A DNA stretch of 19,121 bases from OPU3-GD-OMZ sp001901525 (lineage in GTDB: Bacteria; Pseudomonadota; Gammaproteobacteria; Methylococcales; Methylomonadaceae), in the NCBI GenBank assembly GCA_963981505.1, contig CAXCEI010000029.1, positions 1 through 19,121 on the forward strand, given 5' to 3'. Shown here piece by piece: positions 7,695-15,452 of the stretch. Under the pieces are notes generated by a model that saw nothing but the letters and a program-made list of their open reading frames with translations, made no database searches and was not told where the DNA came from. Numbering within the stretch: position 1 is the stretch's first letter; every line of letters starts with the position of its first letter. Made by a program: the position numbers and the translations under genes.

Positions 7695-9005
7695 TTATCC
7701 CAGTGTTTCTAAACGAATACGATTAACGTTACCGATAACCGTATCAAGATTCTCTATTTCTGCAATAGAGTGGTCAAGTTTGCTCTCAAGTGCTTTCGAC
7801 GTAATGATGATCACATCAACTGCAGTCCCTTCTTTACGGGGTTCTTTTTGAATCAGCGCTTCAATATTAATACCTTGTGATGACAAAATATTGGTTACGT
7901 CTGCTAAAACACCCAAGTTATCAGCAACAGTTATCCGTAAATAATAAGGCACAACGATCGAATCAATAGCCAAAATAGGCTCTTGTGACAATGATGATGA
8001 CTGAAAAGATAAGTGTGGTATTAAATGTTGTGGTTCACAATTAATATTTCTTACTACATCAATTAAATCAGCGACTACGGCCGATGCCGTGGGTTCAGCA
8101 CCTGCCCCAGGGCCATAATAAAGACTCGGTCCTACCGCATCCCCTTGAACGACAACCGCATTCAAAACCCCATCAACATTAGCGAGTAATCGTTTCTCAG
8201 GAATTAACGCCGGATGAACGCGCAGTTCAATGCCGGCAGGGGTTTTACGCGCAATGCCTAAATGTTTAATCCGATACCCTAATTCTTCAGCGTATTGTAC
8301 ATCTTCTTGGGAAATTTCAGTAATCCCTTCATGATAAAGCCGCTCAAATTGCAAAGGAATTCCAAAAGCGATTGAGGCTAAAATGGTTAACTTATGGCCG
8401 GCATCAATACCTTCAACATCAAAGGTTGGATCGGCTTCAGCGTAACCCAGTGCTTGGGCTTCCGCCAAAACATCTGCAAAATCACGGCCCTTGTCACGCA
8501 TCTCCGTTAAAATAAAATTACCGGTGCCATTAATAATACCCGCCAACCATTCAATTTTATTCGCACTCAAGCCTTCTCTAATGGCCTTGATGATGGGGAT
8601 GCCACCGGCAACAGCGGCTTCAAACAGCACCATAACCCCTTTTTCCTGCGCTAAGGCAAAAATCTCAGTACCGTGTAAGGCAATCAATGCTTTATTAGCC
8701 GTCACCACATGTTTACCATTATTAATCGCGGCAATCACCAAATCTTTAGCCAGGGTATCTCCCCCTATCAGCTCAACAACAACATCAATTTCATCATTAT
8801 TAACAATGGCAAAAGAGTCTGTCGTTAATTCAATCGCTGAGGTATCACAGATTCGCTCACGAGAAAGGTCTTTAGCCGAGGCATGGGTAACTTTAATAGC
8901 GCAACCAACACGCCGGGTTATCTCCTCAGCATTACGGGTTAGAACATTAACGGTACCGCCGCCAACAGTTCCCAAACCTAACAAGCCTACTCTTACAGAA
9001 TCCAA
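7695..9005 (-). CDS. hom: Homoserine dehydrogenase with C-terminal ACT domain
   Basis: This enzyme reduces aspartate semialdehyde to homoserine, the branch step toward threonine and methionine. The NAD(P) motif GLLGLGTVGGGT is at 7-18. The catalytic domain has EAAVAGGIP (129-137), ADPTFDVEGIDAGHKL (191-206, with the lysine proposed for catalysis) and GPGAGAEPTASAV. A C-terminal ACT domain (about 354-432, ITVADNLGVLADVTNIL) is the usual site of threonine feedback inhibition. Start choice: no ATG is near. A GTG at 9017 has no Shine-Dalgarno, whereas a TTG at 9005 has GGAG exactly 6 bases ahead and begins MDSVRVGLLGLG, so I chose TTG (436 aa). The gene is monofunctional, without an aspartokinase domain. 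It lies 58 bases after alaC and 4 bases before thrC. Confidence 0.96.
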   Translation of the reverse strand: MDSVRVGLLGLGTVGGGTVNVLTRNAEEITRRVGCAIKVTHASAKDLSRERICDTSAIELTTDSFAIVNNDEIDVVVELIGGDTLAKDLVIAAINNGKHVVTANKALIALHGTEIFALAQEKGVMVLFEAAVAGGIPIIKAIREGLSANKIEWLAGIINGTGNFILTEMRDKGRDFADVLAEAQALGYAEADPTFDVEGIDAGHKLTILASIAFGIPLQFERLYHEGITEISQEDVQYAEELGYRIKHLGIARKTPAGIELRVHPALIPEKRLLANVDGVLNAVVVQGDAVGPSLYYGPGAGAEPTASAVVADLIDVVRNINCEPQHLIPHLSFQSSSLSQEPILAIDSIVVPYYLRITVADNLGVLADVTNILSSQGINIEALIQKEPRKEGTAVDVIIITSKALESKLDHSIAEIENLDTVIGNVNRIRLETLG

Positions 9006-9063
9006 ATCAAGCTCCACTTAAATTAACACTTTTAACCAAAAGTGTACGTTAAAAAACATACCA

Positions 9064-10248
9064 TTATACCTTGTTGTGACCTTTGAGCATATCACGAATA
9101 CCGCGCATAGCTTGGCGAGTCCGGTGTTCATTTTCGATCAGGCTAAAACGAACAAACTGATCACCGTATTGACCGAAACCAATCCCTGGCGAAACGGCCA
9201 CTTTGCTTTCGATAAGTAATTTTTTAGAAAATTCAAGCGAACCCATGGCCTTAAATTTCTCCGGGATAGGTGCCCAGACAAACATCGTTGCCTTGGGTTT
9301 TTCAACTTTCCAACCAATAGCATTCAGACCATCACATAAAACATCACGTCGTTTACGATACATCTCACAAATCTCAGCGACACAATCCTGCGGCCCTTCC
9401 AAAGCGGTAATCGCGGCGACTTGTATCGGGGTAAACATGCCATAATCAAGATAAGATTTAATCCGTGTTAACGCCGCCACAAGTTCTGGATTACCACACA
9501 TAAAACCAACACGCCAGCCCGGCATATTATAGCTTTTAGACAATGAGAAAAACTCAACGGCAATCTCTTTAGCACCCGGCACTTGCAGAATTGACGGTGC
9601 TTTATAACCATCAAAAACAATATCGGCATAGGCCAGATCATGAACAACCCAAATTTTATATTCTTGTGCAATAGCAATAACTTTCTCAAAAAACTCCAAA
9701 TCAACACATTGTGTGGTTGGATTTCCGGGAAAGTTCAAAATCAACATTTTAGGACGGGGCCAGGAGTCGATAATGGCATTTTCCAACTCTTGAAAAAAAT
9801 CAACACCCGCCTCCATACGAATGTGACGTAAATCAGCACCCGCAATAACAACACCGTAAGGGTGAATAGGATAAGCCGGATTAGGAACCATTACCACATC
9901 ACCCGGGCCTAACGTAGCTAACGCCAAATGGGCCAATCCTTCTTTTGAACCAATCGTAACAATGGCTTCCGTTTCAGGATCCAGATTGACGTCATAACGG
10001 TTTTTATACCAGTGACAAATCGCTTTTCGTAACCGCGGAATACCTTTTGATATTGAGTAGCGATGAGTATCATTGCGATGCGTCGCCTCAACCAGTTTGT
10101 CAACTATATGTTTCGGCGTGGGTTGGTCTGGATTTCCCATTCCAAAATCAATAATATCTTCCCCGGCTGCACGGGCTTTTGCTTTTAATTCATTAACAAT
10201 GTTAAAAACATAAGGGGGTAAGCGGTTAATCCGTTGAAATTCATCCAT
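9064..10248 (-). CDS. alaC: Alanine/glutamate-pyruvate aminotransferase (AlaC-type, class I/II)
   Basis: This 394-aa PLP-dependent fold-type I aminotransferase belongs to the AlaC branch, which makes alanine from pyruvate with glutamate as donor. The Schiff-base lysine is Lys238 in SLSKSYNMPGWRVGF. NFPGNPT (172-178) provides the cofactor-contacting Asn, and HDLAYADIVFDG (203-214) the Asp/Tyr that hold the pyridine ring. DFGMGNPDQPTP (34-45) is the substrate-binding N-terminal motif. Its position directly before hom and thrC recurs in gammaproteobacteria, where it is often annotated only as an aminotransferase, so some role in the aspartate-family branch cannot be excluded. A -10-like TATAAT (10316-10321, minus) and a 17-bp palindrome lie upstream. 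The ribosome binding site is weak. Confidence 0.93.
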   Translation of the reverse strand: MDEFQRINRLPPYVFNIVNELKAKARAAGEDIIDFGMGNPDQPTPKHIVDKLVEATHRNDTHRYSISKGIPRLRKAICHWYKNRYDVNLDPETEAIVTIGSKEGLAHLALATLGPGDVVMVPNPAYPIHPYGVVIAGADLRHIRMEAGVDFFQELENAIIDSWPRPKMLILNFPGNPTTQCVDLEFFEKVIAIAQEYKIWVVHDLAYADIVFDGYKAPSILQVPGAKEIAVEFFSLSKSYNMPGWRVGFMCGNPELVAALTRIKSYLDYGMFTPIQVAAITALEGPQDCVAEICEMYRKRRDVLCDGLNAIGWKVEKPKATMFVWAPIPEKFKAMGSLEFSKKLLIESKVAVSPGIGFGQYGDQFVRFSLIENEHRTRQAMRGIRDMLKGHNKV

Positions 10249-10289
10249 CGAGCATTCACATTTTTCTATTAAAATCTCACCATTTTGGC

Positions 10290-10306
10290 ATGAATTTAAA
10301 ATTCAT
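10290..10306. promoter_or_regulatory. 17-bp palindromic operator candidate in the alaC promoter
   Basis: ATGAATTT, a central A, and AAATTCAT form a perfect 8-bp-arm palindrome. On the minus strand a TATAAT lies at 10316-10321, so the palindrome falls about where alaC transcription would begin or just after, a position typical for a repressor. TTGGCA at 10285-10290 also makes it possible that it touches a plus-strand promoter. The bound protein is unknown. Confidence 0.4.
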
Positions 10307-10404
10307 AAAAATAAAATTATATTTTTTCTCCAAATAACACCGTTTTAAAGCTTTATTTAAGCGAATACATAACCTTTTATCTCAGAGCGTGTTACTTTTA
10401 AACA

Positions 10405-10432
10405 TTGATTTTCGCTGAGGTTCAGTTATTAC
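10405..10432 (+). promoter_or_regulatory. Candidate sigma-70 promoter for the DUF2380-like gene
   Basis: TTGATT (10405-10410), a 16-base spacer and TATTAC (10427-10432) lie about 40 bases before the start codon of the downstream secreted-protein gene. Both hexamers match the consensus only in four positions, so this is a moderate candidate. Confidence 0.35.
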
Positions 10433-10471
10433 TGTCGAGCGAAATAAAGCCCTTTTTAAAGAGATAAATAA

Positions 10472-10993
10472 ATGATTATTCGCCTATTCCTGTTAATTTT
10501 TTTAGGGTTATCATGCTCAGTCCAAGCACAGCCTAAACTGGCCGTTCTTGATTTTGAACTCAAAGATATGACTCTGGCACCGGGTATAAAAACAGAAGTT
10601 GAGCGTACCGCAGCGATTAAACCCATGCTGGAAACGCAATTACAACAGGCGGGGTTTAACATTATCCCTGTCAGTAAAGAGCGACAACAATTTATGGATA
10701 GCGGTGTTGGCTACCTATTTAATCACCACGATGTGGCCGCCCAATTAGCACGGGCGAATAACGCAGATTTTATTTTAGTCGGGCGATTACACAAACCCAG
10801 TTTCTTATTTTCTTATCTTATTGTACAACTCGTTGAGGCAAAATCCGGAAAACTCAGCGAACGCTGGGTTGTTGAAGTTAAAGGCCCTCAAAAAAAACTA
10901 ACCTCTAAGGGTGTAGAAAGCCTAGTCGTTAAAATTAATGCCTTTTTTAATGACTACAACGCCCCAGAAAATAAAGTATTTAACACAAATTAA
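10472..10993 (+). CDS. Secreted DUF2380/DUF3280-like protein of unknown function
   Basis: The 173-aa protein starts with a hydrophobic signal peptide (about residues 1-19, ending SVQA), so it is exported, most likely to the periplasm. The Cys15 context does not make a good lipobox. The mature part begins KLAVLDFELKDMTLAPG, followed by ERTAAIKPMLETQLQQAGFNII, then a region with ARANNADFILVGRLHKPS and LIVQLVEAKSGKLSERWVVEVKG. That arrangement (a beta strand with FEL, then NADFILVG) fits the small DUF2380/DUF3280-type secreted proteins, which resemble the TolB N-terminal or CsgG-like fold. I assign the family by pattern only. No catalytic residues are apparent. AAAGAG lies about 8 bases before the ATG. 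The gene is monocistronic, diverging from alaC and closed by a strong terminator. Confidence 0.75.
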   Translation: MIIRLFLLIFLGLSCSVQAQPKLAVLDFELKDMTLAPGIKTEVERTAAIKPMLETQLQQAGFNIIPVSKERQQFMDSGVGYLFNHHDVAAQLARANNADFILVGRLHKPSFLFSYLIVQLVEAKSGKLSERWVVEVKGPQKKLTSKGVESLVVKINAFFNDYNAPENKVFNTN

Positions 10994-11120
10994 GAAAATT
11001 CTCTCAAAGCGCTGATTTTGTCATATTTGTTCTCCTAAAATACGTACAGCCTTAAAGAACTCAGGCTTTAGATTAACACTCCCCCCAGGATTCAATTTAA
11101 AGAACAAGGATGTTATTAAG

Positions 11121-11160
11121 AAAGGGCCTCGCTGACCGTTGTTGGCCGGGGCCTTTTTTT
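11121..11160 (+). terminator. Rho-independent terminator after the DUF2380-like gene
   Basis: AAAGGGCCTCG pairs with the GC-rich segment ending CGGGGCCTTT, with one bulged G, and is followed by a run of seven T on the plus strand. It reaches into the last base pairs of the convergent TonB receptor gene. On the minus strand the same hairpin is followed by TTTCTT, so it may also stop receptor transcription. Confidence 0.8.
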
Positions 11161-13225
11161 AAAATTCTGCCCGCACTCCAAATTCAAACCCCCGCCCTTG
11201 CTGCGGGGCTATATTTCTCAAATACGATACTGATTGACGAATGGTCTGATTAAGAAGATTTTTAGCATTAGCGTAAAAAACTAACCGTGACTGTGCATCC
11301 TCTACGAGAGTCATAGTCGTCCCTGAATTAAGTAGCCAATAACCATCCGTTTGAGGTTCATGATTTCCCGGTCGCTCTTGGCGTTCGGCTCGAGTCAATC
11401 GTATATTGGCCATTAAATCCGGATGATGCCATGTTAATTGAAAACCATAACGCAGTGGCGGCAAGCGTGGAATATCACCGTGATCATAAAATTGCCCCCG
11501 GACATAGTCACTGAAAAACTCAGCATCCACGTGATGCACACCCACTTCAAGTAAAGGCATCATTAATTGCAATTCATACCCTTGAAATTGGGCATCATGT
11601 TGTTCGACGTTATAAACCTTATGGCAAGATCCACTTCCACAGCCCTGACTAATCGCTTCAGAAACAAGATCATAATATTGATTGGAATGAATATGGGCCA
11701 CATAATCTAAAATCCAATTATGATAGAGATTAAGATCTGCTTTAAAGCCATCCGTTTCAAAATGTAAACCCAGTTCAATATTCCGTGAGGTTTCTTCCGT
11801 TAACACACGACTGCCAATATCGTAGCTTTGCGTTGCCGGGTGTGAGCCTTTTATAAATAGCTCTTGAATATCCGGTGCCCGTTGAGAATGTGAAAAAGAC
11901 AGACTGAGTGACAAAGGCTCCGCCAGATCCCAAAGACCCGAGACCGATCCACTAACCGGCGTATGATGCGTAGTGACTTGATTGTCAGGATTAATCGATT
12001 GATGTTCAACGCGCAAGCCAAACTCATAAGTCCCGAAGGAACTGTGTAAATCTTGAACCGTAAAAAACCCGATTGAATCAATTGCTGATTTTGGCACAAT
12101 GGCTTCATCTCCCAGTGCCGAAAATTCACTGTTTCGCGTTTGTAATCCTAAAACGCCATGATCAAATAGCCACCAAGCCGATTGAGCAATTTCCAGGCGC
12201 CCTTCAAAACCTTCATGATTATAGGTCGTGCCGGGATCATTGTTTTCAAGTTCGACATGTTGATAGTCATTGTAAGCTAAACGCATAAGAATATTTTCTA
12301 TCCCTGTCACAGGCTCAGATAATTCAGCTTTTAAATCATAGCGAGATTGTTTGGAATCAATTCGAACGGATTCACCCGCATCTTCTGGGGGCACACCATA
12401 ATTATTAGTTTGATGATTAATTGAAAAACCAAGGTATCCTGAGTCACCGTTAATCGAAAATCCTGCTGAACCTAATTGCTTTCTCATTTGGGTATTAGCA
12501 AGGCGGTTTTGGGAATTATAAGCCTCCCCTGCTTGACTAGGGTCAATCGCATAATCAGGAATTTGCAGGGCAATATTTTCGTTAAAAACACCATCAAGAT
12601 GAACAGCTAAAAATGAATGATTTGCATCAACTTTAAAAGCGGTAGTTTTACCTTCATTAACCGTGTTATATCGTTGCTCTACTGCACCCGAAACCGTACT
12701 ATCCATATCAAGGACTGGGATTCTATTATCAATAATATTGACAACCCCCCCAATAGCGCTACTCCCGTAGAGTAAAGAGGAAGGGCCTCTTAAAATCTCA
12801 ATCCGCTGCGCAAAAAAAGCATCGGTACTATTGGCATGGTCTGGGCTTAAAGCAGAAACGTCAAGACTGCCTAAGCCATTTTGCATAACACTGACGCGTG
12901 AACCACTCTGTCCGCGGATTACCGGTTGTCCCACACCCGGGCCAAACGATTGATTAGTAATCCCGGGTTCATTGGCAAGCGTTTCGCCTAAGGTTGCTGC
13001 GATTTTTTGTCTCAGGTTATCGCCCGTTAAAATGGATACTGGTAAAGCGGTATTGGTAACCGATTGTCCAAGCGGTGCACTAATAATGAGTTTATCCAGC
13101 GCTTCTAAATGCTCGCTATGACCCGCCACATGGGTATGTTGTTCTGCGGCTAAGAGCCAAGACCCCGACATCATCAATATGATAGTGGCTAAAAAAAGAA
13201 ACCGCGTCACGGTATGTAGGATCAT
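11159..13225 (-). CDS. TonB-dependent outer-membrane receptor, ZnuD-like (putative metal uptake)
   Basis: This receptor is 688 aa from the ATG at 13225. A longer GTG frame to 13273 lacks a ribosome binding site and would precede the signal peptide unnaturally. After the signal peptide comes a His-rich segment, HTHVAGHSEH (30-39), then a possible TonB box (DKLIISAP, 44-51). The plug (about 59-170) has QPVIRGQSGSRVSVMQNG and RIEILRGPSSLLYGSSAIGGVVNI. The barrel has ZnuD-like features (HPATQSYDIGS, SYLRNIAPQQGRGF) and ends in aromatic F. A Cys pair with His (CGSGSCH, Cys529/534) lies in a probable extracellular loop, and more histidines are scattered through the barrel. ZnuD relatives take up zinc or haem; substrate here is inferred, and copper is also possible. 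It follows a thioredoxin-like gene, with a palindrome in the gap. Confidence 0.88.
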   Translation of the reverse strand: MILHTVTRFLFLATIILMMSGSWLLAAEQHTHVAGHSEHLEALDKLIISAPLGQSVTNTALPVSILTGDNLRQKIAATLGETLANEPGITNQSFGPGVGQPVIRGQSGSRVSVMQNGLGSLDVSALSPDHANSTDAFFAQRIEILRGPSSLLYGSSAIGGVVNIIDNRIPVLDMDSTVSGAVEQRYNTVNEGKTTAFKVDANHSFLAVHLDGVFNENIALQIPDYAIDPSQAGEAYNSQNRLANTQMRKQLGSAGFSINGDSGYLGFSINHQTNNYGVPPEDAGESVRIDSKQSRYDLKAELSEPVTGIENILMRLAYNDYQHVELENNDPGTTYNHEGFEGRLEIAQSAWWLFDHGVLGLQTRNSEFSALGDEAIVPKSAIDSIGFFTVQDLHSSFGTYEFGLRVEHQSINPDNQVTTHHTPVSGSVSGLWDLAEPLSLSLSFSHSQRAPDIQELFIKGSHPATQSYDIGSRVLTEETSRNIELGLHFETDGFKADLNLYHNWILDYVAHIHSNQYYDLVSEAISQGCGSGSCHKVYNVEQHDAQFQGYELQLMMPLLEVGVHHVDAEFFSDYVRGQFYDHGDIPRLPPLRYGFQLTWHHPDLMANIRLTRAERQERPGNHEPQTDGYWLLNSGTTMTLVEDAQSRLVFYANAKNLLNQTIRQSVSYLRNIAPQQGRGFEFGVRAEF

Positions 13226-13324
13226 AAAAAGGTAGCTCTTAAAAAAACAAAATGTTATTGCCCTTATCGGCACACTTCAATAATAAAACTCACAGAGCCT
13301 ACGGTCAGTAGTGCGCTCACTTAC

Positions 13325-13340
13325 CTGTAAAAATTTACAG
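13325..13340. promoter_or_regulatory. Perfect CTGT-N8-ACAG palindrome upstream of the TonB receptor
   Basis: CTGTAAAAATTTACAG has perfect 7-bp arms around a 2-base centre. It lies about 100 bases before the receptor start. On the minus strand TTGATT (13341-13346) abuts it, so it could occupy the -35/-10 spacer of a receptor promoter, although the -10 (TAAGTG) is poor. The pattern equals the gammaproteobacterial LexA half-site arrangement, but a metalloregulator site is equally plausible given the neighbour. Confidence 0.5.
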
Positions 13341-13361
13341 AATCAAGCACGACATTTTATA

Positions 13362-13859
13362 TTAATTTGCTAATAATTCAAGCCAATCCGCTTTACTAAT
13401 TTTACCGCTAATGCCACGCCGATTATGATCAGCATCAAAAAAATATAACCGTGGAATTTCACCGTACCAGTTCGAGTCAATCTCATAGCGTAAACGCTGT
13501 GCATTAGATTCTGCAAAAACCCATGATTCAAGATCGGAAAGCCCTTTATCTTGTAGTGTTGCCAGAACTGCGGGAGCTTCCGCGCTATCATCAATGGATA
13601 CCATCACGATGGGTAAACTGGGCTGTTCTAGGTGAATTTCTTTAATGGTCGCCATTTCTTTCAAACACGATGCACAGGTTATCGACCAAAAAACAACAAC
13701 CAAAGGTTTTGTATCATGTTTTGCCACTAATTCTTGATAGCTCCCGAGGCGTAAGCTTTTCGGTTCGTTGGCATCATTGGCAGAAACCACCACGGTAAAA
13801 AATAATAATAAGGTCGTGCTTAAAAATTTAAAAATAGGCATTGAAGTAGTTTTAGTCAT
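13362..13859 (-). CDS. Exported thioredoxin-like (TlpA-type) protein
   Basis: This 165-aa protein has a signal peptide (MTKTTSMPIFKF, then a hydrophobic run ending VVSAND) and a thioredoxin-fold domain. The redox motif is WSITCASCLKEM, a CxxC (CASC) in place of the usual CGPC. The domain continues with LPIVMVSIDDS and the cis-Pro region as EIPRLYFFD before a final helix. The predicted location is periplasmic, probably acting in disulfide reduction or metal-cysteine delivery. The start at 13859 overlaps the stop of the upstream lipoprotein gene in ATGACTAA (8 bases), implying coupling. A longer GTG frame to 13964 would bury the signal peptide and overlap the neighbour by 113 bases. Sco-like metal chaperones and TlpA reductases are the two readings I cannot separate. 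Confidence 0.85.
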   Translation of the reverse strand: MTKTTSMPIFKFLSTTLLLFFTVVVSANDANEPKSLRLGSYQELVAKHDTKPLVVVFWSITCASCLKEMATIKEIHLEQPSLPIVMVSIDDSAEAPAVLATLQDKGLSDLESWVFAESNAQRLRYEIDSNWYGEIPRLYFFDADHNRRGISGKISKADWLELLAN

Positions 13860-15075
13860 TGTTAATAGCCAGTAGTTGTAAGCCTTTTCCTTCGGAAGAC
13901 CAAATAAGATAGGCGTTATCGTTTTGTTGAATAAGTTGCGGATGTGCGGTACGACCAGGAGCACTCAACACCTGTTTTCTGTGTGACCAACTGGCACCGC
14001 GATCATGAGAGTGTTGAACCACAAGATGCGTTTGTTCCCCATCGAATTCTTGCCAAGCCAGATAAACACGGTTACCGATAGCCAATACAGCCGGGTGCCC
14101 GGGGAGTTGACTGGGGTCACCTAAGGCCAATGGAGGATGACTAACATGATGACCGTAATCATCCGTATGGGCATAGAAGATTCCTTGGCGTTGTTCCCCT
14201 AAGGTAAACCAAACCAAATGCGACCGGCCTTGATCATCTATCGATATTGCCGGCCCATGCTCAGGACAGGCATCCACACGCCAATCATCGGTAATCGCTT
14301 GAATCGGTTTTGACCATTGATTGTTGTCCAGCAATCGTATTAACGCATGATCACGAATACCCTTTTCTAAGACCATTCGAGCAAGAATGACCGGTTTGTC
14401 ATTGGGTGCGAGTGCCGTTGCCGTGCGACAACACGAGCAGATTCCACCGGTTATTTTTTGATTTTCTAAACGGCCGTTAACACTGTCAAAGGTTGTGTAA
14501 TACAATGAAACAACGCCCGACCCTAATTTTGGATCATGGCGGCCGTGGCGGGTATCGTGCCAGAAAAAGTAAACTTTTCCGGTTGAATCAACCAGCATTT
14601 GATCCATGTAGTGCATCGCCGTTGCCGCTTCATCGCTCACTAAAATGGGTGTGCTAAACGTTCGCCCCTGATCGTCGGAATAACTGAAATAAGTGGTTGC
14701 CCGCTGATCCTCATCGGCGTAATAAAGCACATGGATGCGGCCACTACGGCTTATTTTAATAATGGGTGGGTTTTCAGCCCAAATATTAATCTTTTGTTTT
14801 TTGGAGTTAACTTTAAAAGACCGACTAAACGAACGCCCTAAATCGGTTGAGTATTCAACAAATATATTTTTATCCGTGGGAAATAAACGCCACAAGGTTC
14901 CATCGGGTGCAAAATCTGTGGCAATAATACCCTTAAACGCGGCAATGCCATGGTCATGATAAGGCTTAAGCGATGCAGTTTTTCCGGTTGATTGACAAGC
15001 CGTAAGCAATAGCGGAGCGAGGATAAAAAACCAGATGAATTGAAGCGAAGTCTTCTTTTTGGAGCACTTAAACAT
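13852..15075 (-). CDS. Sialidase-fold (Asp-box/BNR) lipoprotein with Cys-x-Cys-Cys motif
   Basis: The 407-aa protein has a lipoprotein signal peptide with lipobox LTAC (Cys27). The body reads as a beta-propeller. Asp-box-like motifs (S-x-D-x-G-x-S/T-F/W) are STDLGRSF (76-83), SDDQGRTF (133-140) and SHDRGASW (356-363), with a weaker one near TDDYG (304-308). I do not see the arginine triad that true sialidases need, so enzyme activity on sialic acid is doubtful. The unusual feature is CSCC (213-216) followed by RTA, plus Cys270 in ACPEHGP, and several histidines (WHDTRHGRHD, 172-181). These could bind a soft metal such as copper or zinc. Coupling to a CxxC thioredoxin and a ZnuD-like receptor suggests a shared export/uptake process; that is inference. 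Confidence 0.8.
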   Translation of the reverse strand: MFKCSKKKTSLQFIWFFILAPLLLTACQSTGKTASLKPYHDHGIAAFKGIIATDFAPDGTLWRLFPTDKNIFVEYSTDLGRSFSRSFKVNSKKQKINIWAENPPIIKISRSGRIHVLYYADEDQRATTYFSYSDDQGRTFSTPILVSDEAATAMHYMDQMLVDSTGKVYFFWHDTRHGRHDPKLGSGVVSLYYTTFDSVNGRLENQKITGGICSCCRTATALAPNDKPVILARMVLEKGIRDHALIRLLDNNQWSKPIQAITDDWRVDACPEHGPAISIDDQGRSHLVWFTLGEQRQGIFYAHTDDYGHHVSHPPLALGDPSQLPGHPAVLAIGNRVYLAWQEFDGEQTHLVVQHSHDRGASWSHRKQVLSAPGRTAHPQLIQQNDNAYLIWSSEGKGLQLLAINND

Positions 15076-15344
15076 TTTCAGGGATCATAACTATCAATTA
15101 AAGGTTTATAGTGACCGAGTCTATCCTTTTATCACCGAGCACTTAAAAAACATCACTATTTACCGTGGCCTAAAAAATTAAGATTTTAAATAACGATCTT
15201 TAAACCTATAGAGCTGAACTATAGCAATAAGTTAAAGAGAAACTCAGATTATTCCTGAAAATGTGTCATATGCCCTATTTGGAGTATTCCAGCTAAACGG
15301 GTCACAAAAAAAATGACTACGGTTTAATGGCTGAACTTTGCTAT

Positions 15345-15372
15345 TTGACAACAGATAAACCCAAGGAATAAT
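15345..15372 (+). promoter_or_regulatory. Sigma-70 promoter candidate P1 for the TPR-methyltransferase gene
   Basis: A consensus -35 TTGACA (15345-15350), a 16-base spacer and AATAAT (15367-15372, five of six) lie about 80 bases before the start codon. This is the best sigma-70 match I find in the window. Confidence 0.5.
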
Positions 15373-15390
15373 GCTAATTACCGCTAAATA

Positions 15391-15419
15391 TTGCCCTTAA
15401 ACCGCCGAATCTATACTAT
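15391..15419 (+). promoter_or_regulatory. Sigma-70 promoter candidate P2 for the TPR-methyltransferase gene
   Basis: TTGCCC (15391-15396), a 17-base spacer and TACTAT (15414-15419) sit closer to the gene than P1, about 33 bases before the ATG. TATAC just upstream could shift the -10. It is weaker than P1 in the -35. Confidence 0.35.
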
Positions 15420-15452
15420 AAAGCATCAAACGATTTAAGGTCATCGTATTCA

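Larger units (their letters stand above)
15076..15452. other. 377-base intergenic region between divergent genes
   Basis: No open frame longer than about a dozen codons with a ribosome binding site is present. It holds the promoters for the sialidase-fold operon (minus) and the TPR-methyltransferase gene (plus). Two plus-strand candidates are listed separately. On the minus strand TTGCTA, 17 bases and TTTAAA (in about 15196-15225) could drive the lipoprotein gene. CTATAG occurs twice, seven bases apart (about 15208-15226). No riboswitch or tRNA is recognised. Confidence 0.6.

Noticed and set aside
8491..9021. Open frame of 176 codons on the plus strand
   Set aside because: It lies entirely antisense to the well-supported hom gene, has no family-like motifs and looks like a codon-bias shadow.
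13226..13273. Longer TonB receptor with a GTG start at 13273
   Set aside because: No ribosome binding site precedes the GTG, and the extra residues sit before a complete signal peptide that begins at the ATG at 13225.
13860..13964. Longer thioredoxin-like protein starting at GTG 13964
   Set aside because: It would overlap the upstream gene by 113 bases and hide the signal peptide internally. The ATG in ATGACTAA gives a normal exported protein.
13852..15075. True neuraminidase/sialidase function
   Set aside because: Asp-box motifs show the propeller fold only. The catalytic arginine triad and Tyr/Glu pair could not be identified, so I name only the fold.
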